Positions 1 to 5,707 of a DNA stretch of 5,951 nucleotides are shown here, in pieces (positions within the stretch are counted from its first letter, which is position 1; the number at the start of each line of letters is the position of its first letter). Source of the stretch: CAZVWH01 sp964631175 (GTDB lineage Bacteria > Planctomycetota > Phycisphaerae > Sedimentisphaerales > Anaerobacaceae); contig CAZVWH010000140.1 in assembly GCA_964631175.1 (NCBI GenBank), forward strand, positions 1 through 5,951, given 5' to 3'. Position numbers and translations under genes: made by a program. Below the pieces are notes generated by a model. That model saw nothing but the letters and a program-made list of their open reading frames with translations. It was not told the DNA's origin and did not search any database.

Positions 1-537
1 GCCATAATGAGTCTGGCTGATATCGCTACCTCTGAATCCGTCCGTATCGGCGGGGACGATATGGACGAAGCGATCATCAATCATCTTAAAAGAACATACA
101 ATCTGCTTATCGGCGAACCAAGATCTGAAAAAGTTAAGATACAAGTCGGTTCTGCTGCTCCACTGCAAGAGGAGCTGACGATGGAAGTGGCCGGCAGAGA
201 TACTATATCCGGCCTGCCCAGAAAAATCGTCATCACCAGTGAGGAAATTCGTGAGGCTCTTCGCGACCCTGTAGCTGCGATCATAGACACAGTTACGACA
301 ACGCTGGAAATGGCAGAGCCGGAATTAGCTGCTGATTTGATCGACAACGGCGTAAACATCTGCGGCGGTGCGTCGCTTCTGCGCGGCATGGACACGGTAC
401 TGGCAAATGCTACTGGCTTAAAGGTAATAAGGGTTGAGGACCCTCTGAGCTGTGTAGCACGCGGCACAAGTGTTTACCTGGAAAACCTCGAGTTGTGGAA
501 AGACACTATGGACCACGACGAACGGGGATGGGAATAA
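1..537 (+). CDS. mreB: Rod-shape-determining protein MreB, C-terminal half (5' end outside window)
   Basis: This is the C-terminal half of the actin-like ATPase MreB, which forms membrane-associated filaments that organise lateral peptidoglycan synthesis. The reading frame is open from base 1, and the ATG at 7 lies inside the family's conserved core, so it is not the start. About 178 residues are present, against roughly 340-350 for full-length MreB. Family landmarks are the SVRIGGDDMDEAI stretch (bases 37-75), LIGEPRSEKVK, the nucleotide-binding loop ICGGASLLRGMD (usually GGGALLRGLD, so here the third Gly is Ala and the next Ala is Ser), and the C-terminal EDPLSCVARGTS. The phosphate-binding N-terminal half lies upstream of the window. 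mreC follows 77 bases after the stop, and that gap is almost entirely repeat. Identity is certain; the N-terminus cannot be judged. Confidence 0.96.
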   Translation, partial: AIMSLADIATSESVRIGGDDMDEAIINHLKRTYNLLIGEPRSEKVKIQVGSAAPLQEELTMEVAGRDTISGLPRKIVITSEEIREALRDPVAAIIDTVTTTLEMAEPELAADLIDNGVNICGGASLLRGMDTVLANATGLKVIRVEDPLSCVARGTSVYLENLELWKDTMDHDERGWE

Positions 538-545
538 CTCGTCGT

Positions 546-614
546 GCGTAATGCGTATTGCTTATTGCATATTTTCTTTCACGCACTACGCAATACGATA
601 TACGCAATACGATT
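546..614. repeat. 7-bp-unit repeat in inverted arrangement filling the mreB-mreC gap
   Basis: Bases 546-573 are four consecutive heptamers of the minus-orientation type (gcgtaat, gcgtatt, gcttatt, gcatatt). A 7-nt spacer ttctttc (574-580) follows, then plus-orientation heptamers acgcact, acgcaat, acgatat, acgcaat and acgatt(a) from 581. The last heptamer shares its final base with the mreC ATG at 615. The halves can pair, for example cgtattg 554-560 with caatacg 591-597 or 605-611, giving an imperfect hairpin. The same acgcaat unit recurs inside mrdA at 3810-3880 and 4103-4133. It looks like a dispersed short repeat rather than a regulatory site, but it occupies the position where an mreC ribosome-binding site would be expected. 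Confidence 0.85.
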
Positions 615-1406
615 ATGGCAAGGAAGCAAAGCAAAGTCTCCAGACGGATGTTATTTACGTGGTTTATGTTAGGAGGGTTTATCTTCCTTTTTACCCCGAA
701 GAGAGTGACAAATAAATTTCAGTTTGCTTTCGTACGCACTTTCGGCTGGCCTTTAGGCATCGGCAGAAGCATTACACTTGCAGCGGATACGCCGCTGTCA
801 ACAGATGTTGTCAGTCGCAGAGAATATAACCAACTGCGAAACCATCTTGCTAATATTATTCAGCAGCGGAATCAGGCACAAAAAGATATTGAAAAGTTAT
901 CAGGACTACGCATTAAACCATCATGGGAACAAATGAACTTTGTATTAGCAGACGTCGTCACAGTCTCAGATGGATTGCAAAACGAACTAATTATCAACCG
1001 GGGATCAGATGACAACCTGGCGAAGGGACAGTTCGTGCTGGGTGACAATAGCATCATCGGAACCATATCCTCTGTCTCAGCTCATGGAGCCAAAGTCAAG
1101 CTGTTTACCGACCCAACATCTAAGATTCCGATAAAGGTTGACCAATTGGACGTGGTGAGGATAATGCAGGGCGCAGGTGGTAATTCAGCTAAGATTAAAC
1201 TTCTTCAGATAAATCATAAAGTCAAAAAAGGTGACATCGTTTTTGCCGACAAAAAACCAGGGTGCTTGGATGTGCCGATGATTATAGGAAAGATTACACA
1301 ATGCAAAAGAGACGATAAGGCTCCCTCGCTCTGGGATATAACGGTAGAACCAGTTTGTGACGTACAGAGACTCAACTACGTTGCTGTAATTGTGATGAGT
1401 CCATGA
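615..1406 (+). CDS. mreC: Rod-shape-determining protein MreC
   Basis: MreC is a bitopic inner-membrane protein whose periplasmic part binds and activates PBP2 and links it to MreB and MreD. The protein is 263 residues, near the family norm. It has a short basic cytoplasmic start (MARKQSKVSRR), one membrane segment at about residues 12-26, a coiled coil at about 64-97 (starting DVVSRREYNQL) and a beta-barrel core from about 100 with ADVVTVSDG, LIINRGSDDNLAKGQ and VKLFTDPTSKIPIKV. ATG 615 is chosen because the basic residues before the membrane helix are typical. The frame continues upstream to a TTG at 558, but those 19 residues are translated 7-bp repeat. No Shine-Dalgarno is visible before 615. 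ATG 648 is a weaker alternative that would remove the basic segment. Confidence 0.93.
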   Translation: MARKQSKVSRRMLFTWFMLGGFIFLFTPKRVTNKFQFAFVRTFGWPLGIGRSITLAADTPLSTDVVSRREYNQLRNHLANIIQQRNQAQKDIEKLSGLRIKPSWEQMNFVLADVVTVSDGLQNELIINRGSDDNLAKGQFVLGDNSIIGTISSVSAHGAKVKLFTDPTSKIPIKVDQLDVVRIMQGAGGNSAKIKLLQINHKVKKGDIVFADKKPGCLDVPMIIGKITQCKRDDKAPSLWDITVEPVCDVQRLNYVAVIVMSP

Positions 1407-1420
1407 TAATTTATGAACTT

Positions 1421-1603
1421 AAATTCTAAATTCTAATATCTAAACTCTAAACAAATTTAAATGTTTAAAATATAAAATTCAAAATAATAAAAACGTATAT
1501 TTTAATACAAGACGTTTTGGTCATTTAGATTTAGAATTTTGAATTTGTTTAGGATCCATTCGACTTCGCTCAGGACAGGTTTGGAATTTAGTACTTAGAA
1601 TTT
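1421..1603. repeat. AT-rich inverted-repeat element between mreC and mreD
   Basis: This AT-rich stretch in the 297-bp mreC-mreD gap has nested inverted arms. aaattctaa (1421-1429) pairs with ttagaattt (1595-1603). A 15-nt arm at 1447-1461 pairs with 1538-1552 at 14 of 15 positions. aaaacgt near 1490 pairs with acgtttt 1512-1518. The right side is interrupted by a GC-rich block (1556-1580). The layout resembles a small non-autonomous palindromic repeat. No ORF or convincing promoter is visible in it. The rest of the gap (about 1604-1703) shows only the mreD ribosome-binding site. Confidence 0.75.
1556..1580 (-). repeat. GC-rich 25-bp dispersed repeat, copy 1, inserted in the AT-rich element
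   Basis: Read on the minus strand this 25-mer begins acctgtcctgagcg and ends gtcgaatgg. It aligns without gaps to two other 25-mers in the window, at 4322-4346 (18 of 25 identical) and the minus strand of 3769-3793 (16 of 25). All share the cctg...gagc...cga core. It sits in the right arm of the AT-rich inverted repeat and accounts for that arm's extra length. It is non-coding here, unlike the two copies inside mrdA. Confidence 0.7.
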
Positions 1604-1691
1604 CAGAAAACATCTGTCCTAAAGATTTATTTGCCTGTAGCATTAGTTGTGAGCTTTCACTTTGTGATACGCTGCGAGAGAAAGATCCAGC

Positions 1692-1696
1692 AAGGA
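1692..1696 (+). promoter_or_regulatory. Shine-Dalgarno of mreD
   Basis: aagga lies 7 nt before ATG 1704. It is the only clear ribosome-binding site in front of a complete gene in this window; the starts of mreC, mrdA and the channel gene lack one. It supports 1704 as the mreD start. Confidence 0.65.
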
Positions 1697-1703
1697 TATC
1701 TAA

Positions 1704-2201
1704 ATGCTTTGGTTTCGGTTTGCAGTGCTTATTATAGTTACCGCCATCCTGCAGACCGGCTTAGTTGACATAATCGCCGTTACAACTGCTAATGTCAAAC
1801 CGGATTTGCTGTTAGTGTTGTTGGTGTTTTTCTCCGTCAATTCGAGCGGCAATGTTGCTGTCATAACCTCCTTTACAATAGGTTTTGCTGCTGATATTGT
1901 CGGTCCAACAATGGGCCCTCAGATAATAAGCTTCGGTGTGTTCGGCACTTTGCTGGCAGATCTGAACCGGGTTGTTGCTATCAGGAAATGGCCTTATCAG
2001 TCACTTGCTATATTTGTAATCGGCTTTCTGACCGCCGCTTTGGCTTATTTCCTCGTGTTTCTCAAACCGGAGCAAGCACCATTAAACGAATACACTAAGC
2101 TGCTTTGGACACCATTATACTCAGCAATAATCGGTCCGTTTTTATTCCTGCCGGTTGAGTTGTGGATGCGTACAAAAAGACGAAGCGTCAGACGATTTTA
2201 A
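1704..2201 (+). CDS. mreD: Rod-shape-determining protein MreD
   Basis: MreD is a small polytopic membrane protein of the elongasome that partners MreC. At 165 residues it has the usual family length. It is strongly hydrophobic with about five to six predicted membrane segments: residues about 5-25, 33-50, 52-70, 75-90, 98-118 and 132-152. Family hallmarks are the KPDLLLVLLVFF segment and the GFAADIVGPTMGPQIISFGVFG stretch, matching the conserved PDLLL and GFxxD/G patterns. The C-terminus is basic (MRTKRRSVRRF), consistent with a cytoplasmic tail. ATG 1704 has a good Shine-Dalgarno. MreD diverges quickly in sequence, so the call rests on hydrophobicity, motifs and position between mreC and mrdA, which together are convincing. 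Confidence 0.92.
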   Translation: MLWFRFAVLIIVTAILQTGLVDIIAVTTANVKPDLLLVLLVFFSVNSSGNVAVITSFTIGFAADIVGPTMGPQIISFGVFGTLLADLNRVVAIRKWPYQSLAIFVIGFLTAALAYFLVFLKPEQAPLNEYTKLLWTPLYSAIIGPFLFLPVELWMRTKRRSVRRF

Positions 2202-2217
2202 ATGAACTAAAGTTTGG

Positions 2218-2285
2218 AGTGTCTAAAGTGCCTAAAATTATAACTTTAGCTCATTTTAGACACTTTAGCTCATTTTAGGCACTTT
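2218..2285. repeat. Inverted/tandem repeat filling the mreD-mrdA gap
   Basis: A perfect 14-bp inverted repeat is present: aaagtgcctaaaat (2225-2238) pairs with attttaggcacttt (2272-2285). The right half also contains a 19-bp tandem duplication, 2243-2261 and 2262-2280, differing at one base (g.ac versus g.gc near the unit end). The element ends two bases before the mrdA ATG and starts 16 bases after the mreD stop, so it makes up nearly the whole 86-bp gap and leaves no recognisable Shine-Dalgarno for mrdA. No second copy is seen in the window. It is probably another dispersed small repeat. Confidence 0.8.
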
Positions 2286-2287
2286 CA

Positions 2288-4483
2288 ATGTATGACAAGC
2301 GAGTGAAAATCTTTATAGCTGTAAGCATACTGCTTCTGCTGGTCTGTTTGCTACGCCTGACAGAAATGCAGTTGCTACCCGACTCATCGCTTCAGGATGC
2401 CATCGCAGAACTAAGACAGGGTCAGTCTCGCCAGCTAAAGACTATAAGAGGCAAAATCCTCGACCGAAAAGGCCGAGTCTTAGCTGTCGATGAGCCACGA
2501 TTTCAATTGTCAATAGAATATAAACTGTGCTGTTTTCTGGATGAGCGGGTAAGACGTGCTATATTGTTAAGAGCTGCCAGACGGGAAAATTCAGATAATG
2601 CGCTGGTCAAAGCTAATAAGCAGTTGCAAGCCGGTCTTGAGAATCTGCAGCACGTAATTGAGAAATGTACATACTTTGGGCTTAATCACGAAGACATCGA
2701 AGACAGAATCCGACAGATCAACGATAATATATGGAATCTACGTCGATATCTCGCGTGGAAAAGAGACTGGCCTAATGAGGATTTTGAGCAGGCTATTCCT
2801 GATCCGAATGCCCGTCTTCTGTCGATTGCGAGGGTGGATATTTCTGAGATGCATAGAGCCTGGCCCCTATTTGAGCTAAGGACTGATGACGATATTTTTA
2901 CGGCTCAGTTGGAATTTATGGATGTTAATGATGTTAAGATTGTGCCGGAAGAGCAAAGGTTTTACCCATACGGCTCGGTCGCTGCACAGACTATAGGCTG
3001 GGTTGGACCGGCAACACAAGAAGAAGATAAAAGGCTCTTTGCAAATGATAGATTAGCTCGTTACTTGGATGGTGAAGTTTGCGGAAGGGAAGATGGAGTT
3101 GAATATGTCTGTGAAGCTATTCTTCGCGGCAGACGAGGTGAGCTTGTTCGCGACATAGATCGCCACTTAATAAGTAGAACCGAGACCCAATTCGGCGAAG
3201 ACGTACAATTGACATTGGACATCGAGCTTCAGCAGAGGATAGAAAACTATTTGGCCAACTATCCGCACTCCCGTGAGGGACGCCTTACGACGGACCCGAA
3301 TAGCTGGCCTGGAATGGCTGCGGTCGTTATTGATGTAACCAGCGGTGACATCTTAGCATTGGTTTCCATGCCGGTTTTTGATTTAAACCGTGCCAGGTAT
3401 GACTATGGCATTCTTGCCCGCGATCCTAATGGTCCGCTGACAAACCGAGCTATAAACAAGCAATATCCACCCGGCTCGGCTGTCAAGCCTTTGATTCTTA
3501 TAGCTGGTCTCGAGTCGGGCAATATTACTCCGGATGAGATTATAAGCTGTCCTGCTGAAGAGGCACCATTTGGCTGGCCGAACTGCTGGATTTACAATAG
3601 ATACAAAATCGGCCATGACAGTAGCTGGCCAAACTATGCCCGCAATGCTATTAAGGGTAGCTGTAACATTTATTTTTCACGCCTTGCCGACAGGATTAAT
3701 CCTTCGGTCCTGCAGGAATGGCTCTTTAAATTCGGCTATGGACACACTATTAGTCTTACGTCGTGCGTCCCCTCGACCGTGCTCGGGGCAAGCATGCGTG
3801 ATGTGTCGGATGCAATACGCGATACGCAATTCATCCTTCGCAGCCCCCAAGGGGCGGAGAACGGGTACGCAATACGAGATTTCAGGCAGGCGTCCGGACA
3901 AATATCAACTATTCCACCAAATACTCAAGTTACGTCTCTTGAACAAGTAACTACCCTCGAAGGAAGGGAAAGAAGACTGTTTGGCATGGGTCAGGCAAAT
4001 TGCCGAGCTACACCGTTGCAGGTGGCAAACGCAATGGCTGCTATCGCCCGACGTGGCGTGTATAAACCACCTAAAATTTTCTTGTCGCGCGAAAAGGCAA
4101 ATACGCAATACGCAATACGCAATACGCAATACGACCTTAATATCTCACCGCAGACCTTAGAAGTAGTTTACGATGGTATGAGCGCTGTAGTTAATGAGCC
4201 TGGCGGAACAGCCAATAAGGAATTTGCTCATAGCGGCCTTGGTGAGCAGGATGTGAAGGTTTATGGCAAGACCGGCTCAACCGAGGCGCCGGAGGTCGCC
4301 TGGTTTGCAGGTTTTGCCGAAGCCTGCCCCGAGCAAGGCCGAGGGGATAGTGTCGGCGCGAAATTGGCAATTGCGGTCGTCGTCGAGGGTGGCCAGCACG
4401 GCTCAAGCGATGCCGCACCGTTAGGGCGTGACATCATCCAATTCTGCATCGAAGCCGGATATATTGGAAATCCTCAATTCTGA
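2288..4483 (+). CDS. mrdA: Peptidoglycan D,D-transpeptidase PBP2 (class B) with repeat-derived in-frame inserts
   Basis: PBP2 is the penicillin-sensitive transpeptidase that cross-links peptidoglycan in the periplasm during elongation. The protein is 731 residues, longer than the usual roughly 600-650. It has a membrane anchor at about residues 7-25, the class B N-terminal motif RGKILDRKGRVLAVD from residue 54, a long helical charged insert (about 95-185), and the pedestal motif YPYGSVAAQTIGWVGP. The transpeptidase domain has all three active-site motifs: SAVK (nucleophile Ser397, Lys400), SCN (458-460) and KTG (661-663). Four tracts of repeat-derived sequence interrupt the catalytic half in frame: residues 495-502, 508-531, 606-616 and 679-686. 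They lie between or after the motifs and spare all three, so activity is plausible. Position after mreBCD favours PBP2 over FtsI. No Shine-Dalgarno precedes ATG 2288, because a repeat ends two bases upstream. Confidence 0.93.
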   Translation: MYDKRVKIFIAVSILLLLVCLLRLTEMQLLPDSSLQDAIAELRQGQSRQLKTIRGKILDRKGRVLAVDEPRFQLSIEYKLCCFLDERVRRAILLRAARRENSDNALVKANKQLQAGLENLQHVIEKCTYFGLNHEDIEDRIRQINDNIWNLRRYLAWKRDWPNEDFEQAIPDPNARLLSIARVDISEMHRAWPLFELRTDDDIFTAQLEFMDVNDVKIVPEEQRFYPYGSVAAQTIGWVGPATQEEDKRLFANDRLARYLDGEVCGREDGVEYVCEAILRGRRGELVRDIDRHLISRTETQFGEDVQLTLDIELQQRIENYLANYPHSREGRLTTDPNSWPGMAAVVIDVTSGDILALVSMPVFDLNRARYDYGILARDPNGPLTNRAINKQYPPGSAVKPLILIAGLESGNITPDEIISCPAEEAPFGWPNCWIYNRYKIGHDSSWPNYARNAIKGSCNIYFSRLADRINPSVLQEWLFKFGYGHTISLTSCVPSTVLGASMRDVSDAIRDTQFILRSPQGAENGYAIRDFRQASGQISTIPPNTQVTSLEQVTTLEGRERRLFGMGQANCRATPLQVANAMAAIARRGVYKPPKIFLSREKANTQYAIRNTQYDLNISPQTLEVVYDGMSAVVNEPGGTANKEFAHSGLGEQDVKVYGKTGSTEAPEVAWFAGFAEACPEQGRGDSVGAKLAIAVVVEGGQHGSSDAAPLGRDIIQFCIEAGYIGNPQF
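3769..3793 (-). repeat. GC-rich 25-bp dispersed repeat, copy 2, inside mrdA
   Basis: The minus strand of this stretch matches the copy at 4322-4346 at 22 of 25 positions without gaps. It is translated within PBP2 as PSTVLGAS (residues 495-502), just after FGYGHTI, where other PBP2 proteins pass into a variable loop. Its orientation is opposite to the second mrdA copy, so the same repeat family is being translated from both strands in one protein. Confidence 0.75.
3810..3880. repeat. 7-bp-unit repeat inside mrdA, interrupted by a GC hairpin
   Basis: Heptamers atgcaat (3810-3816), acgcgat and acgcaat (3824-3830) are followed by an unrelated GC-rich block. Heptamers acgcaat (3867-3873) and acgagat (3874-3880) then resume. 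The block 3831-3860 contains the hairpin gcccc-caa-ggggc (3843-3855). On the minus strand it starts tctcc and ends atga, which resembles the 3' half of the palindromic elements at 4517-4612 and 5741-5834. The whole is translated as PBP2 residues 508-531, which include AIRDTQF and YAIRDF. Confidence 0.75.
4103..4133 (+). repeat. Perfect 7-bp tandem repeat (acgcaat x 4.4) inside mrdA
   Basis: Four identical acgcaat units plus acg are translated as TQYAIRNTQYD (PBP2 residues 606-616), between the conserved KPPKI segment and the helix beginning ISPQTLEVVYDGM. It is the purest copy of the heptamer family in the window and lies about 45 residues before the KTG motif. Confidence 0.9.
4322..4346 (+). 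repeat. GC-rich 25-bp dispersed repeat, copy 3, inside mrdA
   Basis: This copy starts gcctgccccgagc and ends cgagggg. It is translated as ACPEQGRG (PBP2 residues 679-686), between AWFAGFAE and KLAIAVVVEGG, two beta-strand segments that are normally joined by a short loop after the KTG motif. It is 22 of 25 identical to the minus strand of 3769-3793. Confidence 0.78.
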
Positions 4484-4516
4484 ATCTTGAAATCCGATAT
4501 GGCAAAAACACACAAC

Positions 4517-4612
4517 GTCATTCCGAGCGGAGCCGAAGGCGGAGTCGAGGAATCTGATTTTGAATAGATTTCTCCACTTCGCGTCCCTTAGGGACGCTTC
4601 GGTCGAAATGAC
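4517..4612. repeat. Palindromic dispersed repeat, copy A, downstream of mrdA
   Basis: The ends are gtcattccgag (4517-4527) and ggtcgaaatgac (to 4612), which are near-inverted. Inside is a perfect 7-bp stem with a 3-nt loop, gcgtccc-tta-gggacgc (4581-4597), followed by ttcggtcgaaatgac. A second copy with the same layout and orientation is at 5742-5833. The hairpin is not followed by a T-run, so it is not a standard intrinsic terminator. It occupies about half of the 182-bp mrdA-to-channel gap; the rest shows only a possible -10 box. Confidence 0.85.
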
Positions 4613-4651
4613 TTATAATTTTTCTACAGGGCAAAATGATTATTGATAAAG

Positions 4652-4657
4652 TATAAT
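4652..4657 (+). promoter_or_regulatory. Possible -10 box (tataat) just upstream of the channel gene
   Basis: A consensus tataat ends 8 nt before ATG 4666, and no convincing -35 sequence lies at the right distance. If used, transcription would begin at or next to the ATG and give a leaderless message, which would fit the missing Shine-Dalgarno. In AT-rich sequence this hexamer could be chance. Confidence 0.25.
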
Positions 4658-4665
4658 TCATTACG

Positions 4666-5655
4666 ATGAAAAACTCAGACGATAAAAAGGACCAGCCGAG
4701 TAAAGAACCCAGATGCGACCCGAAGCAACTGGAGTTGCTAAAAAAATGCTCTGAAAAAAAGGACATAACTGAGTGGAACAAGTGGCGTGAGGAAAATCCC
4801 GATGAAGAGATTTGGCTGCAAGGAGCCGACCTCGAAGAGGCCCATCTTGAAGGAGCGGACCTATGTCTTGCACACCTCGAAGGAGCAAGCTTTGGTCTTG
4901 CTCATCTGGAAGGAGCAAATCTCCAAGATGCCAGTCTTCAGGGGGCGGTTCTCCTCTGGGCGCATCTGGAAAGGACATACCTCTTGGATAGCCATCTGGA
5001 AAGAGCGAATCTATATGATGCCCATCTGGAAGGAGCAGACCTGACTATTGCTCATCTGGAAGGAGCGGATTTAAGCGCGGTTGCTGTTGATGGTTCAACC
5101 CTGTTTTGGCACTGCACTATTGACCATAAGACGGACTTTCGTGGTGTTGGACTGGAAAGCTGCCGGATAGATGAAGGCACGAAATACCTTCTGCAATACA
5201 ACAAACAGCGGATGAATTGGGAAGATTGGTATAGGGGCCAATCAGAGAAGAAGTGGCTATGCAAAATGCACCCATTGTTGACATCGCCCGTTCGTTTATT
5301 CTGGTGCCTGAGTGATTATGGGCGAAGTACCATCCGGATACTGGTAGTTTTTATTGCTCTGGCAATTGTTTTTGCCATTGCGTACTGGGCCAAGCCAGAT
5401 TGTGTAATGGTCAATGGCCAGGTCGGCGGCCTTGTGAACTTTCTGCATGCTCTATATTTTTCTGTTGTTACGATGACGACATTAGGTTTTGGTGATATTG
5501 CAGCCAATCCGGCAAGTAGTTGTGGTCAAGTGTTGTTGATGCTTCAAGTGTTTTTGGGCTATTTTCTTCTCGGTGCCATAGTAACTCGCCTCTCGATTCT
5601 ATTTACGGCAGGAGGTCCGGCAGGAAGATTCTCAAAAAAACAGAAAAAAAACTAA
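4666..5655 (+). CDS. Pentapeptide-repeat protein fused to a two-TM potassium-channel domain
   Basis: The protein is 329 residues in three parts. Residues 1-49 are charged, with a WNKWREENPDEE helix. From residue 50 to about 145 runs a pentapeptide-repeat right-handed beta-helix of GADLxxAHLE decads, followed by a linker with NWEDWY and FWCLSDYGRST. Last is an Ion_trans_2-type pore: TM1 about 225-243, a pore helix, the selectivity filter TTLGFGD (271-277) and TM2 about 289-312, then a basic tail. TxGFGD is the potassium-channel signature (GFG variant of GYG), so a K+-selective membrane channel, presumably tetrameric, is inferred. The beta-helix should be cytoplasmic and may be a scaffold or sensor; its ligand is unknown. 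The fusion is known in bacterial databases but poorly characterised. ATG 4666 lacks a Shine-Dalgarno. There is no visible functional tie to the elongation genes. Confidence 0.88.
   Translation: MKNSDDKKDQPSKEPRCDPKQLELLKKCSEKKDITEWNKWREENPDEEIWLQGADLEEAHLEGADLCLAHLEGASFGLAHLEGANLQDASLQGAVLLWAHLERTYLLDSHLERANLYDAHLEGADLTIAHLEGADLSAVAVDGSTLFWHCTIDHKTDFRGVGLESCRIDEGTKYLLQYNKQRMNWEDWYRGQSEKKWLCKMHPLLTSPVRLFWCLSDYGRSTIRILVVFIALAIVFAIAYWAKPDCVMVNGQVGGLVNFLHALYFSVVTMTTLGFGDIAANPASSCGQVLLMLQVFLGYFLLGAIVTRLSILFTAGGPAGRFSKKQKKN
4816..5085 (+). repeat. Nine 30-bp in-frame units encoding paired pentapeptides
   Basis: The beta-helix region is built from nine 30-bp units starting at 4816, 4846, 4876, 4906, 4936, 4966, 4996, 5026 and 5056, with no length variation. 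The most conserved part is catctggaaggagc, almost unchanged at DNA level in several units, including third codon positions. That suggests recent tandem duplication or homogenisation. The divergent units are the fifth (4936-4965) and sixth. Confidence 0.85.
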
Positions 5656-5707
5656 ACGGAGTGAGTAAACTGTGATTATGCACTGCTGAAAACATAAGAA
5701 TAGCGTA

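Noticed and set aside
7..9. ATG at 7 as the true start of mreB
   Set aside because: The frame is open to base 1 and the residues here match the middle of MreB, so the gene is cut by the window edge.
558..614. N-terminal extension of mreC from TTG 558
   Set aside because: The 19 extra residues are translated 7-bp repeat, and the basic segment directly before the membrane helix fits ATG 615 as the start.
1604..1703. Promoter for mreD in the non-repeat part of the gap
   Set aside because: No pair of -35 and -10 boxes at acceptable spacing was found; only the Shine-Dalgarno is convincing.
3570..3950. Second plus-strand open frame overlapping mrdA
   Set aside because: It is out of frame with intact catalytic motifs of PBP2, and much of it is repeat sequence that stays open in all frames.
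4103..4133. Heptamer tandem as an iteron-type replication origin
   Set aside because: It lies inside mrdA, is short, and has no DnaA boxes or replication gene nearby.
4191..4449. Proline/arginine-rich minus-strand open frames opposite the end of mrdA
   Set aside because: They have low-complexity composition, no family resemblance and no start signals, and they lie opposite well-conserved PBP2 sequence; they are antisense shadows.
4581..4597. Hairpin as a rho-independent terminator of the mre-mrdA operon
   Set aside because: The stem is followed by ttcggtcg rather than a T-run, and the same structure recurs within other repeat copies, so it belongs to the repeat.
4816..5085. 30-bp periodic units as a CRISPR array
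   Set aside because: The units are contiguous without spacers, stay in frame and encode pentapeptide repeats.
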